Shown here piece after piece: positions 40,801-49,100 of a stretch of 64,000 nucleotides of DNA. The notes under the pieces are model-generated. The model did not search any database, was not told where the DNA came from, and saw nothing but the letters and a program-made list of their open reading frames with translations. Position numbers and translations under genes: made by a program. Each line of letters starts with the position of its first letter. Within the stretch, counting starts at the first letter, position 1. Origin of the DNA: Terriglobia bacterium (lineage in GTDB: Bacteria > Acidobacteriota > Terriglobia > Terriglobales > Acidobacteriaceae); NCBI GenBank assembly GCA_020072645.1, contig JAIQGK010000003.1, positions 434,001 through 498,000 of the forward strand. Direction: 5' to 3'.

Positions 40801-42684
40801 GAGCAAGTTGTGAGGACGCCGCGGGCGATCGCGGTGGTCGATGAGGACCGGCAGCTCAACTACGAGGAGTTGAATCGGCGTGCCAATCAAATAGCCCATT
40901 ATCTGAGGAAGTTGGGAGTGGGGCCGGATGTGGTAGTCGGCCTCTGCACGGAGCGGAGTATAGAGATGGTGGTCGGGGTTGTGGGCATTCTGAAGGCGGG
41001 TGGAGCCTATATGCCCCTCGATCCAGAGTACCCGGCTGAACGGCTAGCCTACATGCTGCAGGATGCTCAACTCAATTTCCTGCTGATCCAGGAACGGCTC
41101 CGCGATATCTTCGGCAGTTTTAACGGTCATGTGATATGCATTGATTCGCCCAGTCTGGGAAAGGTTCTGGAAGAACAAAACGATGCTAATGCGGATAGAT
41201 CGCATGTCGATCCGGAGAACCTGGCGTATGTTCTCTATACTTCAGGCTCTACAGGCAGGCCCAAGGGTGTAGGGATGACGCAGGGCCCGCTGTGCAATCT
41301 GGTGGGCTGGCAATTGATGTCGAGCCCCGGCCCGCGACGTACTTTGCAGTTTACTCCGTTAACGTTCGACGTTTCCTTTCAGGAAATATTCGTGACCTTG
41401 TCTTCCGGGGGGGCCCTTGTATTGATCGGCAATGACACTCGTCGTGACCCTTCAGAGTTGTGGAAAGTCCTGTGCGAGAAAGAAGTCGAAAGGTTGTTTC
41501 TGCCGTTTATCGCCTTGCAGGGATTGGCTGAAGCCGCGTGTGTGGCTGAATGGGAATCTGCAAGTTTGCGTGAAGTGATAACTGCTGGGGAGCAGCTCAA
41601 AGTTACCCCTGCCCTGCAACGCTTCTTCGATCGTTTGTCCATAGCCATGCTGGAAAACCAGTATGGCCCAACTGAATGTCATGTGGTGACTGCGCACCGC
41701 TTGCAGTCTGCTCCCAAAGAATGGCCGCTGTTGCCGCCCATCGGCAAGCCAATTACGAATGATCAGGTATATGTCCTTGACGAGAACAACACTCCTCTAC
41801 CCGTCGGAGTTCCAGGAGGCCTGTATCTAGCTGGCGCAGGAGTGGCGCGAGGCTATTTGAACCGGCCGGATCTGACGGCGGAGAAGTTCGTACCGAACCC
41901 GTTCAGCGTGTGCGCTGGTGCGCGCATGTACCGCACGGGCGATCGGGCGCGCTGGCTGCCGGATGGGAACCTGGAGTTCCTGGGGCGTGCGGATCATCAA
42001 GTTAAGATTCGCGGGTTTCGCATTGAACTGGGCGAGATCGAAGCGGCGCTGCAGGAGCATGGCAGCGTGCGTCAGGCCGTAGTAATAGCGCGGGAGGATG
42101 AAACGGGGGATAAGCGGCTGGTGGCGTATGTGGTGCCCGAGTTGGAGGACGAGAAGAGCGTCAACGGCAGCAGGAGAGCGGAACTGCAAATCAGCGAACT
42201 GCGAGAGCACCTGCTGGGTAAATTGCCGGAATACATGATGCCAAGTGCATACGTGCAGTTGGAAGGACTGCCGCTGAACCACAATGGGAAAATCGACCGC
42301 AAGAACCTGCCGCAACCGGATATGCATATTTCGGAGCAAGAATATGTAGGGCCGCGAAATGCCGCAGAAGAAACTCTTTGCGGGCTGTGGCAAGAAGTAT
42401 TGCGACGCGAACGTGTGGGAATTCACGACAACTTTTTTAAGATCGGCGGGCATTCTCTTCTGGCCGCGCGGGTGGCTACCGGGATGCGTGAAACCTTCAA
42501 GGTTGACATTCCGTTACGCCGGATGTTCGAATCCCCGACCATCGCCCAGTTGGCTGAAGTAATTGATCAAATCAAGCAAACCATCGGAACGAACGGCGCA
42601 AACGGTGCGAACGGTGCGTCCTCATATAGCCGACCGGCCATCAAACGGGTTGCGCGCAAGGCCGCTGTGGTAAATGTGGATTGA
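34843..42684 (+). CDS. Hybrid PKS/NRPS: KS-AT-KR(inactive)-ACP-C-A-T
   Basis: 2,613 residues. KS (Cys182 in QSACSSS); AT (about 530-825, Ser630 in GHSLGEY) with TASH at 726-729 where malonyl ATs have HAFH, so the extender unit is uncertain and could be branched. The KR fold (about 1126-1383) keeps VGGLGGIG, but the catalytic Tyr is Asn1294 (QVDNCSAN) and the second Ser is Gly1281 (CSGV), so no reduction is expected. ACP (Ser1451); C5 (HHVVADS); A5 with code D-V-Q-L-I-A-Q-V-V-K, one change from the Pro code DVQLIAHVVK; T (Ser2538), then a short NGANGANGA linker. The start is GTG 34843 with GGGGAGG upstream, overlapping the previous gene. It adds a ketide, probably left as a beta-keto group, and a Pro-like residue. 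Confidence 0.9.
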   Translation: MKTNSSPPEYAASIAVIGKSGRFPKAGNLNQFWENLCTGRECISFFTDEELLSAGVDAEMLHRPNYVKAFGIVEDAEFFDPQFFGYTPREAQMIDPQQRVFLECAWEALEDAGYASDDPGMVAIYASSTMSTYIRNLLANPEILGSSDIMQLVSGNDKDYVPTRVSYKLNLRGPSVCVQSACSSSLVAIHLACRSLLTYECDLALAGGVSIGVPLKQGYLYEEGGITSPDGHCRAFDAKANGTILGSGCGIVVLKRLSEAMKDGDNIQAIIRGSAINNDGSSKIGFTAPSVDAQAEVIRAALAMSRVPSDTVTYVEAHGTGTPLGDPIEVTALSKAYRSGNGRKSPCAIGSLKSNIGHLDAAAGVAAVIKTVLALEHKKLVPSLNFESPNPKANFDASPFYVNTALGDWPAAGIPRRAGVTSLGIGGTNVHVILEEAPEVERQVLDRKQHLLVFSAKSMAALESMTAKMAEHLQTNSDVPLSDVAYSLQVGRKAFPCRRVVVCETAAEAIGRLRQPHGDGTATGTANVRNRPVVFMFPGGGAQYPGMGRELYQQERVFRESFDKCTEMLRPVLGRDLRALVHPDAKESEAAAVALAQPSLGLPAIFTIEYAMAQLFMSWGIKPKSMIGHSLGEYAAACVSGVFSLPDALALVALRGRLFETLPAGAMLSVQMRESDLAKLSLQGVDIAAINGPDNCVISGKVGAIEQATAILESKGIEFRRLHIDTASHCSMVDPIVEQLRSFLGRLKLSVPKIPFISNLTGTWITPEQAVDPGYWARHLRHTVRFADGIAELLKEPEIALVELGPGHILSTLARVQAREKSVPVISSMKHPHEALPETHVLYLSLGRLWLSGTDVDWKTLHAGEKCRRISLPVYPFERQKYFVEPARSGEAKPAPHRKKPDITNWFYAPSWKQMFSWQPRQVESSTWLVFSGGGHLESDFVEELRKANHEVSVVLAGAKASAFEQMDPHEFRIDPANAGHYSSLFASSGSGPANFVHFWSLSPDSDPQETFYSLFFLAQAIGEVNIAEQKNIWIVSNGVAQVSQDDLPSPDRAMLLGPCRTIPLEYSNLHCALIDVGSSEQKTATTLLQYCASQPQSSLVAYRMGRIWSQCVEPLPLPSSGGSLRPNGVYLIVGGLGGIGLTLALHLARKTEAKLVLVDVATAPSREDWDRLLESKSTPAAVRFQIDALRNLEDLHAPLLMAQADVCDARQMQDVVEEATQKFGAIHGVIHAAGMPGGGIMQFKTPAEIDAVLAPKVRGTRVLERIFKDLNLDFFIACSGVTSVQGEFAQVDNCSANAFLDAFCLNNSFKPSTRTMCIGWDTWKEAGMAQNAVLSPDLEHLRNQRFAIALSNAEAVEIFDRILDFDVPRSHVLVSTVDLDISPRRSNSTVSVEDTVSTETLELYSRPEVTSTFVAPRDDIERQIAEVWQSVLGLKEIGAYDSFWELGGHSLLATQVVSRLKEKFHIPLPLRALFEMPTIEKLGEAIRLQLESASSEIASAPLAGSEAHKAPIRRVDRNGKLALSHSQERLWFINQLEPENTAYNVPQAVRIQGPLEPKALERTLREIVRRHESLRTRFVSLNSEPQQIIDSNLSVELPVTDLGHLPEAERVVEAQRLAQEDALRPFDLARGPVFRMKLLRLASQDHVLVFNMHHVVADSWSTVVLLKEVAAIYSSYTNGQPSPLPELDIQYADFSAWQRELLSGPLLEKQLEYWKRKLAGVEPLMLPTDRPRTGIQRPDGAISRFAVPMELTESLRTLSRKQGATLYMILLAAFQSLLGRYSGQSDIAVGSPIAGRMRTETEGLIGIFINTLVLRADLSGQPDSLELLRQVKETTLEAYAHQDVPFEKLVEVLLPQRDLARSPLFQVLFVLQNVPWTAFELGAAKMTPLELDNGAAQFEISLILVETSAGMEGYVTYFTQMYDATTIGRMIEHYQMLLSGIAANPKQPIAWLPLLTDKERKQVVEDWNRTELQYPRDKCLHELFEEQVVRTPRAIAVVDEDRQLNYEELNRRANQIAHYLRKLGVGPDVVVGLCTERSIEMVVGVVGILKAGGAYMPLDPEYPAERLAYMLQDAQLNFLLIQERLRDIFGSFNGHVICIDSPSLGKVLEEQNDANADRSHVDPENLAYVLYTSGSTGRPKGVGMTQGPLCNLVGWQLMSSPGPRRTLQFTPLTFDVSFQEIFVTLSSGGALVLIGNDTRRDPSELWKVLCEKEVERLFLPFIALQGLAEAACVAEWESASLREVITAGEQLKVTPALQRFFDRLSIAMLENQYGPTECHVVTAHRLQSAPKEWPLLPPIGKPITNDQVYVLDENNTPLPVGVPGGLYLAGAGVARGYLNRPDLTAEKFVPNPFSVCAGARMYRTGDRARWLPDGNLEFLGRADHQVKIRGFRIELGEIEAALQEHGSVRQAVVIAREDETGDKRLVAYVVPELEDEKSVNGSRRAELQISELREHLLGKLPEYMMPSAYVQLEGLPLNHNGKIDRKNLPQPDMHISEQEYVGPRNAAEETLCGLWQEVLRRERVGIHDNFFKIGGHSLLAARVATGMRETFKVDIPLRRMFESPTIAQLAEVIDQIKQTIGTNGANGANGASSYSRPAIKRVARKAAVVNVD

Positions 42685-42740
42685 TTGAAAAAACCCAAAT
42701 CAGGATCTTCCAAAACTCTCGTAAATACGCCCAGGTAGCC

Positions 42741-45700
42741 ATGACTTTGACAGTATCTGATCTCCGCCAGCTAAAGGCACAGGAAATGGTGTGCTTTCCT
42801 GCTTCATTTGCCCAGCAAAGATTGTGGTTTATTGACCAACTCACTCCCGGGAGAGCAACCTATAACCTCCCCGGTGCGTTACGCGTCCGAGGGAAGCTGG
42901 ATGTGAACGTATTGGAGAAGGCGTTGCAAGAAATTGCGCGCCGGCATGAAACGCTGCGCACGCGTTTTGTTGCGGTGCGGGGCGAGCCCCAGCAAGTCAT
43001 TGAGGATCAAGTCAATGTTCAACTGCACGTTCTGGACTTAACCGGTATAGCCGGAGAAGAGGAACGAGAAGCAGAAGCTATGCGGCTGGCGCGCGAAGAG
43101 GCGCAACAGCCGTTTGATCTCCAACAAGCACCGTTGATGCGGGGAAAGCTGTTGCGGCTTGGTGCGCTGAACCATGTGCTTCTGTTTACCATGCACCACA
43201 TCATTTCTGATGCCTGGTCCATGGGAGTACTGATCGAAGAAGTATCGGTCCTTTATGACGCATTCAGCGGAGGCCGGTCTTCACCCTTGCCGGAACTGCC
43301 TATTCAATACGCAGACTACACCGTGTGGCAGCGGGAGTGGCTGGAAGGAGGAGTGCTGGAGCAGCAACTAGCCTATTGGAAGAAGCAACTGGGGGGAAGC
43401 AGCATGTTGCAGTTGCCCACCGATCGGCCCCGGCCAACCTCACAGAGCCAAAATGGAGCAACCTGCGACTTTGTGATAGGTGCAAATGTTACTCAGAACC
43501 TTAAAAAATTGGCGGAAGAGCAAAGCGCTACCTTATTTATGGTTCTGGTAGCCGCATTTCAGGTTTTGCTCTATCGGTATAGCGGACAACACGACATAGC
43601 AGTAGGAACGCCGGCCGCCGGGCGCAGCAGCGGGGAAACGGAAAAGCTGATTGGCTTTTTCATCAACACTTTGGTGCTGCGAGTGGACCTTTCCGGTACC
43701 CCCAGCTTTACCGAACTGCTGGAGAGGACAAAGGAGGTGACGCTGGAGGCCTACGCTCACGAGGACGTTCCTTTTGAGAAGCTGGTCGAGGTCATATCGC
43801 CGGAGCGGAACCTGGGTAGCACGCCACTTTTCCAGGTCATGATTGTTCTGCAAAATGCGCCCCAGTCCGACTTGCGACTAGGCGCCGCGACGCTCCAACC
43901 CTTTAACATTGTTGACAATGGGACATCGAAATTCGATTTGTTGTTGCAGCTCGGAGAAGATGGATTCGGGAAACTGACGGGTTCATTGCAATACAGCACG
44001 GACATTTTTGACGCGGCAACAATTGGCCGGATGACAGATCATTTCCGGATGTTGCTGACCGGTATCGTCACCAACCCATCCCAATCCATTGACGTGCTTC
44101 CGCTCCTGGCTGCCAATGAACGCAGGCAGGTTATCGAGGCATGGAACCGGACGACGGTAGAGTTTCCGCGAAGAAAGTGCTTGCCCGGCCTGATTGAAGA
44201 ACAGGCCGCCAGAACCCCAGAAGCGATGGCGGTTGAGTATGAAAGAGTGCAACTTCGCTACTGCGAATTGAATGCTCGCGCTAACCAACTGGCTTGGCGG
44301 TTGAAGGAGTTGGGTGTCGGACCAGAGACGCGCGTCGGTGTGATGGTGGAACGGAGCCTGGAGATGGTAATCGGTCTGCTGGGTGTGCTAAAGGCCGGAG
44401 CCGCCTATGTTCCCCTGGATCCGGACTATCCACCCGAGCGATTGAGCTACATGTTTGAGAGTTCGCAAATCCAAGTGTTATTGACGCAGCAGCGCCTGCG
44501 ACAACAGCTGCCGCTTTTTGATGGCAAGGTGTTGGAGCTGGATGGGGATGAAGAACGGTCCCGAATGGCTGAACAAAAAGAGAACAACCTGAATGTTGCG
44601 ATTGAACTGGAGAATCTGGCCTACCTTATATATACGTCCGGCTCAACGGGTAGGCCCAAAGGGGTCATGAACACCCATGGCGGGCTGCTGAACCGGCTGC
44701 TGTGGATGCAGGAAGAGTATCAATTAAAGTCCGAGGATGTCGTGCTGCAAAAGACTCCATTCAGCTTCGATGTTTCGGTGTGGGAATTCTTCTGGCCTCT
44801 TATGGAAGGGGCGAAGTTAGTGGTGGCCCGGCCAGGCGGACATCAGGATCCCGCCTATCTGGCCGCGCTGATTGAGGAGCAGCAGATCACGACGCTGCAC
44901 TTTGTCCCATCGATGCTGGCGGTGTTTCTCGATGAGGAGAGGCTGAAGCAGTGCAAGAGTCTGCGGCGGGTGGTGTGCAGTGGAGAGGCATTGCCTCAAG
45001 AGCTTGCGCGCCGGTGCCTGGCCGGCATGCCATGGGTGGAGCTTCATAATTTGTATGGTCCAACAGAAGCGGCGATCGATGTGACGTACTGGAAGTGCTT
45101 GGCGGACGATACCCATGCCAGCGTACCGATAGGAAAGGCAATCGCGAACATGCGCGTGTATGTGGCGGACAAGGGAATGCAGCCAGTACCAGTGGGAGTG
45201 CCTGGAGAGCTGTGTCTTGGAGGAGTAGGACTTGCGCGAGGGTATTGGGGACGAGGCGATCTGACGGCGGAGCAGTTCGTTCCTGACGGGTTGAGCGGCA
45301 AGAGCGGAGAGCGGCTGTATCGGACTGGGGACCTAGTGCGATGGCTAGAGGAGGGGAACCTGGAGTACCTGGGCCGGCTGGATCATCAGGTCAAGATTCG
45401 CGGATTCCGCATTGAACTGGGCGAGATCGAAGCCGCTCTGCAGGAGCATGACAGCGTGCGTCAGGCCGTAGTAATCGCGCGGGAGAACGAGGCAGGCGAC
45501 AAGCGACTGGTGGCTTATGTGGTGTCCGAACTGCAGGACGAGAAGAGCGACAACGGGAGCAGGAGAGTGGAACTGCGGATCAGCGAGTTGCGGGAGCATC
45601 TGCTCGGCAAGTTGCCGGAGTATATGGTGCCAAGCGCGTATGTGCAGTTGGAGAAGTTCCCGTTGAACCACAACGGAAAGATCGACCGGAATAACCTGCC

Positions 45701-46055
45701 GCAACCGGATACGGATACGCCGGAGCAAGAATATGTGGGACCGCGGAACGCCACGGAAGAAACGCTGTGCCGCCTGTGGCAAGAGGTGTTGCGCCGGGAA
45801 CGTGTAGGAGTTCATGACAACTTCTTTAAGATCGGTGGGCATTCTCTCATGGCCGTGCAGTTGGCTACTCGCATTCGCGAAGGCTTCAAACTGAATATTC
45901 CGTTACAGCGAATATTCGAATCGCCCACCATCGCCCAGTTGGCTGAAGCAATAGATCAAGCGCTGCAAGCTGGAATCAACGGTGCGCCGTCGCATCTTCT
46001 GCCGGCCATCAAGCGAGTAGAGCGCAAGGCTGCTTCGTTGCGGGCAGCCAACTGA
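42741..46055 (+). CDS. NRPS module C-A-T (Ser-like)
   Basis: 1,104 residues: C (about 14-455, HHIISDAW), A (about 470-987, code D-V-W-H-V-S-L-I-D-K, Ser-like), T (Ser1035 in IGGHS). The open frame starts at a TTG overlapping the previous stop (42681). The ATG at 42741 is preferred because the protein then begins MTLTVSDLRQ, matching MTSSLSDLRQ of the next gene, and AGG lies at proper spacing. It is near-identical in DNA to the first module of the next gene, showing a recent duplication. It adds one Ser and accepts the chain from the Pro-like module by order. Confidence 0.9.
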   Translation: MTLTVSDLRQLKAQEMVCFPASFAQQRLWFIDQLTPGRATYNLPGALRVRGKLDVNVLEKALQEIARRHETLRTRFVAVRGEPQQVIEDQVNVQLHVLDLTGIAGEEEREAEAMRLAREEAQQPFDLQQAPLMRGKLLRLGALNHVLLFTMHHIISDAWSMGVLIEEVSVLYDAFSGGRSSPLPELPIQYADYTVWQREWLEGGVLEQQLAYWKKQLGGSSMLQLPTDRPRPTSQSQNGATCDFVIGANVTQNLKKLAEEQSATLFMVLVAAFQVLLYRYSGQHDIAVGTPAAGRSSGETEKLIGFFINTLVLRVDLSGTPSFTELLERTKEVTLEAYAHEDVPFEKLVEVISPERNLGSTPLFQVMIVLQNAPQSDLRLGAATLQPFNIVDNGTSKFDLLLQLGEDGFGKLTGSLQYSTDIFDAATIGRMTDHFRMLLTGIVTNPSQSIDVLPLLAANERRQVIEAWNRTTVEFPRRKCLPGLIEEQAARTPEAMAVEYERVQLRYCELNARANQLAWRLKELGVGPETRVGVMVERSLEMVIGLLGVLKAGAAYVPLDPDYPPERLSYMFESSQIQVLLTQQRLRQQLPLFDGKVLELDGDEERSRMAEQKENNLNVAIELENLAYLIYTSGSTGRPKGVMNTHGGLLNRLLWMQEEYQLKSEDVVLQKTPFSFDVSVWEFFWPLMEGAKLVVARPGGHQDPAYLAALIEEQQITTLHFVPSMLAVFLDEERLKQCKSLRRVVCSGEALPQELARRCLAGMPWVELHNLYGPTEAAIDVTYWKCLADDTHASVPIGKAIANMRVYVADKGMQPVPVGVPGELCLGGVGLARGYWGRGDLTAEQFVPDGLSGKSGERLYRTGDLVRWLEEGNLEYLGRLDHQVKIRGFRIELGEIEAALQEHDSVRQAVVIARENEAGDKRLVAYVVSELQDEKSDNGSRRVELRISELREHLLGKLPEYMVPSAYVQLEKFPLNHNGKIDRNNLPQPDTDTPEQEYVGPRNATEETLCRLWQEVLRRERVGVHDNFFKIGGHSLMAVQLATRIREGFKLNIPLQRIFESPTIAQLAEAIDQALQAGINGAPSHLLPAIKRVERKAASLRAAN
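42757..45485 (+). repeat. Duplicated C-A module DNA, copy 1
   Basis: From CTGATCTCCGCCAG at 42757 to about 45485 the DNA is highly similar to 46133-48862 (offset about 3,376-3,378 bases), with many identical runs of tens of bases, including third positions. Similarity drops around 44540-44640 (before the A3 motif) and after the A8 motif. Part of the 3' section (about 45370-45845) instead resembles 41990-42450 of the upstream gene, a mosaic typical of gene conversion. Confidence 0.8.
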
Positions 46056-46116
46056 ACAAATACGGAAATTAAGGTTTCAGGAAGCACAGCCAGAAGTTTC
46101 AGGTACAAAACCAGCC

Positions 46117-49100
46117 ATGACATCGTCCCTATCTGATCTCCGCCAGTCACCGGCAGAGGAAGTGGTCTTTTTCCCTGCGTCATTTGCCCAGCAAAGATTG
46201 TGGTTTATCGATCAACTCATCCCTGGGAAAGCGACCTACAACATACCCGGTGCGTTACGGATACGAGGGAAGCTGGATGTGGACGTATTGGAGAAGGCGT
46301 TGCAAGAAATTGCGCGCCGGCATGAGACGCTGCGCACGCGCTTTGTGGCGGTGCGGGGCGAGCCGCAGCAAGTCATTGAGGATCAAGTCAATGTTCGGCT
46401 GCAAATTCTGGACCTAACCGGTATAGCCGGAGAAGAGGAACGAGAAGCAGAAGCTATGCGGCTGGCGCGGGAAGAGGCGCAACAGCCGTTTGATCTCCAG
46501 CAAGCACCGTTGATGCGGGGAAAGCTGTTGTGGCTGGGCGGGCTGAACCATGTGCTTCTGTTTACCATGCACCACATCATTTCTGATGCCTGGTCCATGG
46601 GAGTACTGATCGGAGAAGTATCGGTTCTTTACGACGTATTTAGTGGAGGCCGGTCTTCACCCTTGCCGGAACTGCCTATTCAATACGCAGACTACACCGT
46701 CTGGCAACGGGAGTGTCTGGAAGGAGGGATGCTGGAGCGGCAACTGGCGTATTGGAAACAACAGTTGGCAGGCGTCAGTATGTTGCAGTTGGCCACCGAC
46801 CGGCCCCGGCCCACCTCACAGAGCCAAAGGGGGACCGTGTGCGAGTTTGTGATAGAGGTAAACGTTACGAGCCAACTGAAGAAGCTGGCCCAGGAGCAGG
46901 GCGCAACCTTATTTATGGTGCTGCTGGCAGCCTTTCAAGCGCTGCTTTGCCGTTACACATGCCAATACGATATAGCAGTGGGAACGCCGATCGCGGGGCG
47001 GAGCAGCAGTGATACGGAAAGATTGATTGGCTTCTTCGTCAACACTTTGGTGCTCCGAGTGGACCTTTCCGGGACGCCGAGCTTTATCGAACTGCTGCAG
47101 AGGGTAAGGAAAGTGACGCTGGAAGCTTACGCTCACCAGGATATTTCCTTTGAGAAGCTGGTCGAGGTCATATCGCCGGAACGGAATCTGGGCAGCACGC
47201 CACTTTTCCAGGTGATGATCGGCTTGCAAAATGCGCCGCAGTCTGACCTCCGACTGGGCGCCGCGGAACTCCAACCCTTTAGCAATTTTGATAATGGGAC
47301 ATCGAAATTCGATCTGTTGCTGCAACTCGGAGAAGATGGAACCGGAAAACTGGCCGCTGCGCTGCAATACAACACAGATCTCTTTGCTGCCGCATCCATT
47401 GGCCGGATGATCGATCATTATCGGGCATTGCTGACCAGTATCGTCACCAACCCATCCCAATCTATTGACGTGCTTCCGCTCATGGCTGCCAATGAGCGCA
47501 AACAGGTTATCGAGGAATGGAACCGGACAACTGTAGAGTTTCCGCGAAGAAAGTGCTTGCCCGGCCTGATTGAAGAACAGGCCGCCAGAACCCCAGAAGC
47601 GATGGCGGTTGAGTATGAAACAGTGCAACTTCGCTACCACGAATTGAATGCTCGCGCTAACCAACTGGCTTGGCGGTTGAAGGAGTTGGGTGTCGGACCA
47701 GAGACGCGCGTCGGTGTGATGGTGGAACGGAGCCTGGAGATGGTGATCGGTCTGCTGGGTGTGCTAAAGGCCGGAGCCGCCTATGTTCCCCTGGATCCGG
47801 ATTATCCACCCGAGCGATTGAGCTACATGTTTGAGAGTTCGCAGGTCAAAGTGTTGTTGACGCAGCAGCGCCTGCGGCAACAGCTGTCTCACGTTGCCGG
47901 CCCGGTGCTTGTTTTAGATGGAGCGGAAGAGCAGAGGCGGATCACCGAGCAGAAAACCGAGAACCCCGATGTGAATTTGCTGCCGGAGAACCTCGCCTAC
48001 ATTATTCATACGTCCGGATCCACCGGCCGGCCTAAAGGAGTCATGAACACCCACGGTGGGCTGCTGAACCGGCTGCTGTGGATGCAGGAAGAGTACCGAT
48101 TAAAGTCCGAGGATGTCGTGCTGCAGAAGACCCCATTCAGCTTCGATGTTTCGGTGTGGGAATTCTTCTGGCCTCTTATGGAAGGGGCGAAGTTGGTAGT
48201 GGCCCGGCCAGGCGGACATCAGGATCCCGGATATCTGGCCGCACTGATCGAGGAGCAGCAGATCACGACGCTGCACTTTGTCCCCTCGATGCTGGCGGTG
48301 TTTCTCGATGAGGAGAGGCTGAAGCAGTGCAGAAGTCTGCGGCGGGTGGTGTGCAGCGGTGAAGTCTTACCGGCTGAGCTCGCGCGCCGGTGCCTGGCCG
48401 GCATGCCATGGGCAGAGCTTCATAATTTGTATGGTCCAACTGAAGCGGCGATCGATGTGACGTACTGGAAGTGCATGGCGGAGGATAGCCACAGCAGCGT
48501 GCCCATCGGCAAGCCGATTGCGAACATACGGGTCTATGTGGTGGATGAGGGGATGGAGGCCGTGCCAGTGGGAGTGCCTGGAGAGCTGTGTCTCGCAGGA
48601 GTCGGGCTGGCCAGAGGGTATTGGGATCGGGGTGATCTGACGGCAGAGATGTTCGTTCCAGACGGGTTGAGCGGCAGAAGCGGAGAGCGGCTTTATCGGA
48701 CCGGCGACCTGGCGCGATGGCTGGAAGATGGCAACCTGGAGTTTCTGGGGCGTGCGGATCATCAGGTCAAGATTCGCGGATTCCGCGTTGAACTTGGTGA
48801 GATCGAAGCGGCGCTGGAGGAGCATGACAGCGTGCGCCAGGCCGTAGTAATAGCGCGCGAAGATACAACCGGGGAGAAGCGGCTGGTGGCTTATGTAGTA
48901 ATTGAGGCGGTAGATAACAACAATGACCAGCAAAGTACAGAATGGCTGTGGATGAATAGCTTACGTGAGTATCTGCAGGCAAAATTGCCGGAGTATATGG
49001 TGCCGGCGTTATTTGTCCAGCTTCATGAGTTCGAGCTTGATTTCAACGGGAAGATTGATCGCCGCGCACTCACCGCAATCTCAACCCAAACAATGCGGCG

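Noticed and set aside
42757-48862. Long direct repeats considered as a mobile element or CRISPR-like array
   Set aside because: The repeats are whole in-frame NRPS domains with no terminal inverted repeats, transposase or spacer pattern.
48905-48912. GGCGGTAG ops-like sequence inside an NRPS gene
   Set aside because: A single in-gene match, as expected by chance; it also shows that the motif alone is weak evidence.
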